Shown here one piece after another: positions 43,008 through 48,666 of a DNA stretch of 48,666 bases. Origin of the DNA: [Scytonema hofmanni] UTEX 2349 (GTDB lineage Bacteria > Cyanobacteriota > Cyanobacteriia > Cyanobacteriales > Nostocaceae); assembly GCF_000582685.1 (NCBI RefSeq), contig NZ_KK073768.1:1286264-1334929 (forward strand), in the 5' to 3' direction. The stretch's first letter is position 1, and each line of letters opens with the position of its first letter. The position numbers were made by a program, and so were the translations under genes. The notes under the pieces were generated by a model, which was not told the DNA's origin, made no database searches, and saw only the letters and a program-made list of their open reading frames with translations.

Positions 43008-44177
43008 TTATTTTATATTCGCCAAGACAATTTCTCCTTGCTTATTAATCTTCATCGGCTTTTTGGGGAAATCATTCTTATTCAAATAACGTAAAAGGCT
43101 GACAGTTGTAAACCGCTGATCTATATGCGGAATTCCCTGTTTATTTATGCGAACAGGGATAATTTTACTTCCGACTAATTCGCCATAAGGATTCATTTTT
43201 ACTTCTAAAATCATTGAGTAACCAGTTTCGGCTTTTGTTGATAAAGTTCGGTATCCGAGAAAGTTTCCTAAGGAATAAGCGATGAGTTTTCCTTTATAGA
43301 TTTCCATCGCTCTCGGTACGTGAGGTCCATGTCCGATAACTAAATCTGCGCCGACATCAATCATTGTCCGAGCAAATTGCAGCGAATTTCCTCGGTCTTC
43401 TCCATAAAAATATTCGGTTTTATTTTTCACATGCATTGCGCCGGTTCCTTCGGCTCCTGCCTGCATGGAAATAATTACTAGATTGGCATTTGATCTAGCT
43501 TCATCAACAAGAGCTTTCGCTGTTTCTAAATCGTGCATTGAGTTATAAATATCGTAGGTAGTAAACCCAATCATCGCTACGGGGACATTACGAACTTGTT
43601 TATAAAGAATTTGATTCTTATGACCTAATGTTTCAATACCAACTGCGGCAAGATTATTAACTGTATCTCGAAATCCTGTTTTCCCAAAGTCTAATGCATG
43701 GTTGTTTGCCATATTGAAAACATCAAAGCCAACATCAGCAAACAACTTTGCATATGTTGGGGGAGAACGAAAGGCAAAAGTTTGTCCTTGATTGATATCT
43801 TTAGATGAATAAGGATAAGTAGTTAAACTAGTTTCCAGATTGCCCAATAATAAATCGGCTCTTTGCAAGTATGCTCGCACCGACTTGGGGATTAGCTGAT
43901 TGCGATCGCGTGGAAGTCTGTTATCAGGGTAATTAGTACCGGGAATCACATCACCCACAGCTTGAATCGTGATATAATCCGATTCTGGCTCTTCAAAACC
44001 TGACGGTGGTGTGTATTGTGGCTCATATCCTGGTAAAAGCGGTATAGCTTCCTCTGAACTTGCAGCTTGCGATCGCTGCACTTGCCCAAAGCGGACAAAG
44101 ATGCCGATACTAATGCCTACACAAAAACAAAAGCTGATAAAACTCAATGGGAGTAATCGCCCAATTCTATTTGCCAT
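43008..44177 (-). CDS. CapA-family (PGA_cap) metallophosphatase-like protein
   Basis: This 389-residue protein has an N-terminal membrane anchor or signal (LLPLSFISFCFCVGISIGIF). The PGA_cap/CapA calcineurin-like domain carries ITIQAVGDVIPGTNYPDN, LLLGNLETSLT, FDVFNMANNHALDFG, MIGFTTYDI and VIGHGPHVPRAMEIYKGKLI, followed by YSLGNFLGY. CapA proteins act in poly-gamma-glutamate or capsule export or anchoring. Here no capB/capC genes are nearby, so the role in this organism is open. Length is normal. An inverted repeat (CCCCTTCCC...GGGAAGGGG) lies just upstream. Confidence 0.88.
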   Translation of the reverse strand: MANRIGRLLPLSFISFCFCVGISIGIFVRFGQVQRSQAASSEEAIPLLPGYEPQYTPPSGFEEPESDYITIQAVGDVIPGTNYPDNRLPRDRNQLIPKSVRAYLQRADLLLGNLETSLTTYPYSSKDINQGQTFAFRSPPTYAKLFADVGFDVFNMANNHALDFGKTGFRDTVNNLAAVGIETLGHKNQILYKQVRNVPVAMIGFTTYDIYNSMHDLETAKALVDEARSNANLVIISMQAGAEGTGAMHVKNKTEYFYGEDRGNSLQFARTMIDVGADLVIGHGPHVPRAMEIYKGKLIAYSLGNFLGYRTLSTKAETGYSMILEVKMNPYGELVGSKIIPVRINKQGIPHIDQRFTTVSLLRYLNKNDFPKKPMKINKQGEIVLANIK

Positions 44178-44262
44178 ATTCGCACTAGTGCCACTCCTGG
44201 GATTATCGGATTAGTTTAACCCAGAAATCGGGAATTTTTAGGATAAATTAACTTTAAGTCTT

Positions 44263-44287
44263 GCTCCCCTTCCCTTGTAGGGAAGGG
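44263..44287. repeat. REP-like palindrome upstream of capA
   Basis: CCCCTTCCC-TTGTA-GGGAAGGGG, a 9-bp stem of a type common in cyanobacterial spacers. Confidence 0.6.
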
Positions 44288-44379
44288 GTTGGGGGTTAGG
44301 TTTGAGAGAAAGTTGCACACCGCATTACATATTAGTCTAGATACCCCAGTATGGTGCGTTATGGACACGGCGATATAAC

Positions 44380-44505
44380 AAACGGGTTCCCAAATTCAAT
44401 AAACGGACTCCCGAATTCAATAAACGGGTTCCCAAATTCAATAAACGGACTCCCGAATTCAATAAACGGACTCCCGAATTCAATAAACGGGTTCCCGAAT
44501 TCAAT
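44380..44505. repeat. 21-bp minisatellite, six units
   Basis: Six perfect-length 21-bp units run from 44380 to 44505. Two main unit types alternate (AAACGGGTTCCCAAATTCAA-T and AAACGGACTCCCGAATTCAA-T), and the last unit mixes the two. Read on the plus strand from ATG 44351, the units encode NGFPNSI/NGLPNSI repeats in a 74-residue frame that keeps open because 21 is a multiple of three. I doubt the frame is a real gene: there is no ribosome site, and the rest of the frame is not protein-like. Confidence 0.85.
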
Positions 44506-44613
44506 AAACGGTGAGGTTATGATTGACTACAACTTTATCGCGGCGATCGCAATTGACTTGCAACTATCCACATAAGCTAAACCCTCAAACACTCCCCCCC
44601 TTCTCCTCTCCCC

Positions 44614-47250
44614 TCATCTCTTCTTACATACCTCAAGTTCTTTCAACGTCTCCGGATGACTGACAAAGTAATCACTTAACCTCAGACAACCCCTATTTAA
44701 CAGTTCATCTAAGCCTTCAACTAGCCATACCTTGGCGGTTTTGTCAGCAGAAGCGGTGACAATTTGTTTGCCATCAGGGCTAAAACTGGCGCTGTAGACT
44801 TCTCCTTGATGCCCGGTAAGGATGGTGATGAGTTTACCATTCAAGTCCCACACCTTGGCGGTTTGGTCATCTGAAGTGGTGACAATTCGTTTGCCATCAG
44901 GGCTAAAACTCGAGCTGTTGACTCTATGCTGATGCCCGGTAAGGGTGGCGATGAGTTTACCATTCAAGTCCCACACCTTGGCGGTTTTGTCATCTGAAGC
45001 GGTGACAATTCGTTTGCCATCAGGGCTAAAACTGGCTCTGTTGACTTCTGCTTGATGCCCAGTCAGGGTAGCGAGCAGTTTGCCAGAAATGTCCCACACC
45101 TTGGCGGTTTTGTCAGATGAAGCTGTGACAATTCGTTTGCCATCAGCGCTAAAACTGGCGCTGTTGACTGCATACTGATGCCCGGTAAGGGTGGCGATGA
45201 GTTTGCCAGAAATGTCCCACACCTTGGCGGTTTTGTCATATGAAGCTGTGACAATTCGTTTGCCATCAGCACTAAAACTGGCGCTGTTGACTGCATACTG
45301 ATGTCCGGTAAGGGTGGTGATGAGTTTGCCAGAAATGTCCCATACCTTGGCGGTTTTGTCATATGAAGCGGTGACAATTCGTTTGCCATCAGCACTAAAA
45401 CTGACGCTGTTGACTGCATACTGATGTCCGGTAAGGGTGGCGATGAGTTTGCCAGAAATGTCCCAGTCCCACACCTTGGCAGTTTTGTCCCAGGAAGCTG
45501 TAACAATTCGTTTGCCATCAGGACTAAAACTGGCGCTGTTGACTAGTGACTGATGCCCGGTGAGTTGATTTCGCTTTTGGGTGTTATCTAAAATCGTTCT
45601 TAAAGCTAAAAGTGGGCTAGCTGCGGGATATTCCTCTAAGGAACGATTATCTTTAACTAGCTTTTGCAAATCTTGTCCGGCTCGCATTGCCGATCGCAAC
45701 GCTTCTGTTTTCTCATAATAAGACGGCGCCGATGGCAACGCTTCTGTTTTCTCATAATAAAACTGCTGTAAAGCATTGCTGCCTTCTCGTTCTATTCTGG
45801 TTCCTTCTGCTGCTTGTTGTAATTTGTTAAGAGCAACTGTTGCCGCAATTACTGCCCCCACCACAGATATACCCAAAATCAAAGAACCAAGGCGAATCCG
45901 CTGATTAGCTTTTTGCGTCGCTGCTTGTAAAATCTGATTAGCTTGCTTTTCTGCTTCTATCGCTTCTCGCTTGTCTGATTCTTGGCTAGCTGCGAGAAAC
46001 TGATAATCCTCAACACCCAAGCTTTTATCTGCTGCCCAAATCAAAGCATCCTGTAAGGCTGCACCCCGCAACAACCGTGATTCATCTTGACGATTTGTAT
46101 CTATCCATGCTCTGAAAGCTTGAGAATAAGGACGCAGTTTGGCTAATTCTCTCTCAACCCAACTCAGGTTAAAAACCGATTCATAAATCAAGTTATAAAC
46201 TTTTAACTTACCTTGCTGCTTAACCACCAACCCCGTCAACCGCAACTGCATTTGTTCGGGATTATCATTCGCCGCCACTTCACCCTGTTGTAAAATTTGC
46301 TGATAAAGTCCTAACAATCTGCCTGCAACTTGCTCGCTACTGAGAATCCGATCTCGGATCGTCTTTAAATGCTCCGGCTCATCCTGGGATTCCCAATAAG
46401 TAATAACATAAGTTTCAACCAACTGATCAACCTTAGACTCATCCCCAGTTTCTGCTCCCCAACCCTTAGTCTTGATTAACTTACAAAGTTTTTGAGTGAG
46501 AAACGGTTGTCCACCAGTCCAAGCTAAAATCTCTTGCAATACTCGTTGCGGATTACTAACCTTCCCCACAAACCCCAAAGCTAACGGTTCAGCTTCATTT
46601 AACTTAAAGCCCGTGAGAGCGATCGCACGACCTATATTAAATGGTGTGCGCTTTTTATCTTTAATCAAATCCGAGGGAGTTGCAACGCCAAACAGTGTAA
46701 AAGTTATCCGCTGATACTCTGGTTTATCAGCACGCTGGTTATAGCAACTGCGGATTAAAGCAAAAAAATCGTCAACCGAAGGCAAATTCAAGCTGAGAAT
46801 GCTATCAATTTCATCAATAAAAATCACAATGTTTTGAGAAATCGACGTTAACAGCACATCCTCAATAAACTTCCCCAACCGCTGCACCGGCGAAAGTAAA
46901 TCGTGACTAACCCACCAGCTTTCTAAATCAAAAGTTTGATACAAATACAGACTGCTAATAATACTATCAATCACCCCTGCATACCATTGCTCGGCAGTGA
47001 TATCCCAAGTCCCAATCGCTGTAATATCAATAGCAGCACAAGCAACACCCTCAGCTTGCAACCGTTGCATAGTTCTCACCCGCAAGCTAGATTTACCCAT
47101 TTGCCGCGAGTTCAGCACATAACAAAAATCCCCTGCCTTCAGCCCCGCATACAAATCTTCATCAGCCTGCCGCGTCACATAAGTGAGAGAATCAGAAGGG
47201 AGACTCCCGCCAACTTGATATTCATACTTTGGCTGATCTGTAGAACTCAT
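44614..47250 (-). CDS. AAA-like ATPase with a TM segment and WD40 propeller
   Basis: In this 878-residue protein, residues 1-380 are an AAA-like ATPase of the cyanobacterial group that begins YEYQVGGSLPSDSLTYVTRQ; the Walker-A-like site is LNSRQMGKSSLR (near 46-57) and Walker B is IVIFIDEIDSI. A single membrane helix follows (about 455-475, GSLILGISVVGAVIAATVAL). Seven WD40 repeats fill about 564-845, each with TLTGHQ...VNSASFSADGKRIVTASYD and KTAKVWD. A micro-duplication, YYEKTEALPSA/YYEKTEALRSA, lies before them. The design (ATPase, membrane anchor, propeller) suggests a signalling or scaffold protein whose ligand is unknown. The last four turns are nearly identical to the others in DNA, pointing to recent unit expansion. 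Confidence 0.87.
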   Translation of the reverse strand: MSSTDQPKYEYQVGGSLPSDSLTYVTRQADEDLYAGLKAGDFCYVLNSRQMGKSSLRVRTMQRLQAEGVACAAIDITAIGTWDITAEQWYAGVIDSIISSLYLYQTFDLESWWVSHDLLSPVQRLGKFIEDVLLTSISQNIVIFIDEIDSILSLNLPSVDDFFALIRSCYNQRADKPEYQRITFTLFGVATPSDLIKDKKRTPFNIGRAIALTGFKLNEAEPLALGFVGKVSNPQRVLQEILAWTGGQPFLTQKLCKLIKTKGWGAETGDESKVDQLVETYVITYWESQDEPEHLKTIRDRILSSEQVAGRLLGLYQQILQQGEVAANDNPEQMQLRLTGLVVKQQGKLKVYNLIYESVFNLSWVERELAKLRPYSQAFRAWIDTNRQDESRLLRGAALQDALIWAADKSLGVEDYQFLAASQESDKREAIEAEKQANQILQAATQKANQRIRLGSLILGISVVGAVIAATVALNKLQQAAEGTRIEREGSNALQQFYYEKTEALPSAPSYYEKTEALRSAMRAGQDLQKLVKDNRSLEEYPAASPLLALRTILDNTQKRNQLTGHQSLVNSASFSPDGKRIVTASWDKTAKVWDWDISGKLIATLTGHQYAVNSVSFSADGKRIVTASYDKTAKVWDISGKLITTLTGHQYAVNSASFSADGKRIVTASYDKTAKVWDISGKLIATLTGHQYAVNSASFSADGKRIVTASSDKTAKVWDISGKLLATLTGHQAEVNRASFSPDGKRIVTASDDKTAKVWDLNGKLIATLTGHQHRVNSSSFSPDGKRIVTTSDDQTAKVWDLNGKLITILTGHQGEVYSASFSPDGKQIVTASADKTAKVWLVEGLDELLNRGCLRLSDYFVSHPETLKELEVCKKR
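44980..45540 (-). repeat. Near-identical WD40-coding units
   Basis: Blocks of 120-129 bp, each containing the same CCAGAAATGTCCCACACCTTGG-type core (split here: CCAGAAATGTCCC, CACACCTTGG), recur four times with only a few differences. This is much closer than usual for WD40 repeats. One unit has an extra Trp-Asp (KVWDWDISG) from a 6-bp duplication. Confidence 0.7.
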
Positions 47251-47385
47251 CAGTTAATTCTCATGAGCGCGATTATGGCTTAATTCTCTGCAATCTGCTG
47301 TAAATTATACCCCTCGTTGTCACCACAAAATCCTCTTGTGTAGACCTCTTGCATAAATTAAAAATAAAGAACCCCACCCCCAACC

Positions 47386-47402
47386 CCTCCCCGCTTGCGG
47401 GG
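47386..47402. repeat. REP-like palindrome next to the ISAs1 left end
   Basis: CTCCCCGCTTGCGGGGAG is a perfect palindrome directly outside the left inverted repeat. It may have served as insertion target, since a similar CCCCC/GGGGG repeat lies outside the right end. Confidence 0.55.
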
Positions 47403-47479
47403 AGGCAGGGTGGTTTCATACAAACAGAGAAAAATGACAATACTTATGGGAGGCGATCGTAAATTGACAATCTGGAAGT

Positions 47480-48570
47480 ATGAACAATCTGATCGAACAA
47501 TTGCAGCAAGTCCCAGACTATAGGCACATCCGGGGACGAAGACATGAATTATGGTTAGTATTATTGCTCATATTGCTGGGAGCAATGACTGGGTATTGGG
47601 GCTACCGTCCACTGGAAGATTTTACCAAAGTACACAGACAGAGCTTGATTGAACTGTTAAACCTAGATGAGACAATTAAGTTTCCATCCTATTCAACGTT
47701 CCGACGAGTACTGAAAACAGTCGATTTTCAGCCACTAACAGACTTATTTAATAATTGGGCATCAGTTTTTGTTCCACCAATGCCTTATGAGAGACTGGCG
47801 ATTGATGGCAAAGGCATTCGTTGCACAGTCACAGATTACAGTCAATCCTACCAAAACTTTATCAGTACAGTATCAGTTTATAGTCACGATCGCGGCATTG
47901 TACTCAGGATGCAACCAATGTCAAACAAAAAAATTAGTGAAGTGGCGATCGTACAACAATTAATCTCCGAGTTTTCTGGTCAACAAGTCGTTTTTACCCT
48001 TGATGCTTTACACTGCCAAAAAAAACTGTATCGCTAATCATTAATAGTGGTAATGACTACCTGATTGGATTAAAAGAAAATCAACCGACACTCTATAAAA
48101 TGGCTCAAACCCAATCACAACAGGATACTCCACTCACCAGTGCCATCACTATAGAGAATGTTCATTCACGAAAAGTCCAACGTGAGTGTAAGGTTTTTGC
48201 TGCCCCCGAACAACTTCAAAAAAAATGGTCTGGACTCAAAACTTTTGTGGTTGTCGAGCGTCAGGGTGAGCGCAATGGTCAGCCATCCTACGAGCGTCAA
48301 TTCTATATATGTAGTCAATATCTCGAAGCTCAACAGTTACTTTGTGACATTCAAGGGCATTGGGGCATCGAAAATCGACTGCATTGGGTTCGAGATGTGA
48401 CATTCCAAGAAGACTTTCCACCACGTCGTGGTGGCAATGCTCCTGTCAATTGGTCTATTTTACACAACTTTTTCATTACGATCGCCCGCAAACTCGGTTT
48501 CCGAACTATTCCTCAAGCACAACGCGCCCTCTCTAATCAACTACACAAAGTTTTTTCTTTCTTTGTATGA
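47480..48570 (+). CDS. ISAs1-family DDE transposase, split at an A8 run (-1 frameshift)
   Basis: Frame 1 (47480-48037) gives 185 residues: MNNLIEQLQQVPDYRHIRGR, LLILLGAMTGYWGYRPLEDF, the first Asp in LAIDGKGIR and the second in FTLDALHCQK, ending QKKLYR. The second frame continues QKKTVSLIINSGNDYLIGLK, includes the Met at 48100 and the Glu region HWGIENRLHWVRDVTFQED, and ends NQLHKVFSFFV at 48570. The join is at eight A (48018-48025). A -1 slip on A-AAA-AAA fits exactly, giving about 363 residues. It could be programmed frameshifting, transcriptional slippage, or a simple deletion of one base. Confidence 0.85.
48018..48026 (+). promoter_or_regulatory. A8 slippery run in the transposase
   Basis: CAA-AAA-AAA-C in frame 0 presents the heptamer A-AAA-AAA expected for -1 slippage. 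After slipping, translation continues ACT GTA TCG with no break until the true C-terminus. Confidence 0.55.
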
Positions 48571-48585
48571 AACCACCCTGCCTAA

Positions 48586-48651
48586 CCCCCCTTAAAAAGG
48601 GGGGAACCGGAATTAAAGTCCCCCTTAAAAAGGGGGATTTAGGGGGATCTA
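48586..48651. repeat. Short palindromes of CCCCCTTAAAAAGGGGG type
   Basis: CCCCCCTT-AAA-AAGGGGGG occurs at 48586-48604 and a second similar unit at about 48619-48635, followed by ATTTAGGGGGATC. These are common dispersed repeats in cyanobacteria. The last bases of the window carry no gene. Confidence 0.65.
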
Positions 48652-48666
48652 AAACGTTTTGCTACC

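Larger units (their letters stand above)
47403..48583 (+). mobile_element. ISAs1-family insertion sequence (1181 bp)
   Basis: Perfect 22-bp terminal inverted repeats, AGGCAGGGTGGTTTCATACA-AA at 47403-47424 and its complement at 48562-48583. They enclose a transposase split into two frames. The transposase stop TGA (48568-48570) lies inside the right repeat. No matching target duplication is evident in the flanks. Confidence 0.9.

Noticed and set aside
44351..44575. A 74-residue plus-strand protein of NGFPNSI repeats
   Set aside because: The frame exists only because of a 21-bp minisatellite; there is no ribosome site and the flanks are not protein-like. Reported as a repeat.

Overview
The window reads as chromosome from a filamentous, probably heterocyst-forming cyanobacterium (Nostocales: Nostoc/Calothrix/Scytonema-like). 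The reasons are the abundant HIP1 octamers (GCGATCGC), the complete fbp-tal-zwf-opcA order on one strand, a Nostoc-type CrtW ketolase, a high-light-inducible protein, an HrcA repressor, heptameric short tandem repeats and many small palindromic repeats between genes. The exact species cannot be named from this sequence.

Layout. 0.2-8.1 kb (minus strand): a small membrane protein, cobyrinate a,c-diamide synthase, then opcA, zwf, tal and fbp, which read fbp to opcA and supply the oxidative pentose phosphate pathway (the reductant route in heterocysts). 8.7-9.7 kb: an RRM RNA-binding protein and a small conserved protein. 9.8-16.7 kb: one B12-dependent ribonucleotide reductase gene (nrdJ) broken by a 2.49-kb group II intron and by two inteins that sit directly before two catalytic-region cysteines. 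16.9-26.8 kb: an FMN-binding PPOX-like protein, a small two-gene unit, cysE, a decayed IS605-like element, a secreted protein, a DUF3352 protein, a rhodanese, hrcA, a membrane protein, crtW, and a high-light-inducible gene that appears broken by a one-base insertion. 27-35 kb: a stand-alone TnpB element, an SDR, an S1-domain protein, small housekeeping or hypothetical genes, a radical SAM protein, a SemiSWEET, a TumA/TumE-like toxin-antitoxin pair and a repeat-protein fragment. 35.2-41.6 kb: aroC, then a glycoconjugate-like cluster (GT2 glycosyltransferase; HAD phosphatase fused to a NodS-like methyltransferase; PIG-L deacetylase; acyl-CoA-dehydrogenase-like flavoprotein). 42-48.6 kb: an SGNH hydrolase, a CapA-like protein, a 21-bp minisatellite, an AAA-like/WD40 protein with near-identical repeats, and an ISAs1-family insertion sequence with 22-bp perfect inverted repeats whose transposase is split at an A8 run.

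Most notable points: (1) nrdJ carrying three nested selfish elements, with an intron ORF that runs through ribozyme domains V and VI so that its UAG stop appears to contain the branch-point adenosine; (2) the four-enzyme cluster at 36.6-41.6 kb, whose chemistry (glycosyl transfer, N-deacetylation, N-methylation, dehydrogenation, dephosphorylation) suggests an uncharacterised modified-aminosugar or lipid pathway; (3) several families of palindromic and MITE-like repeats that occupy most spacers and in places enter coding sequence.
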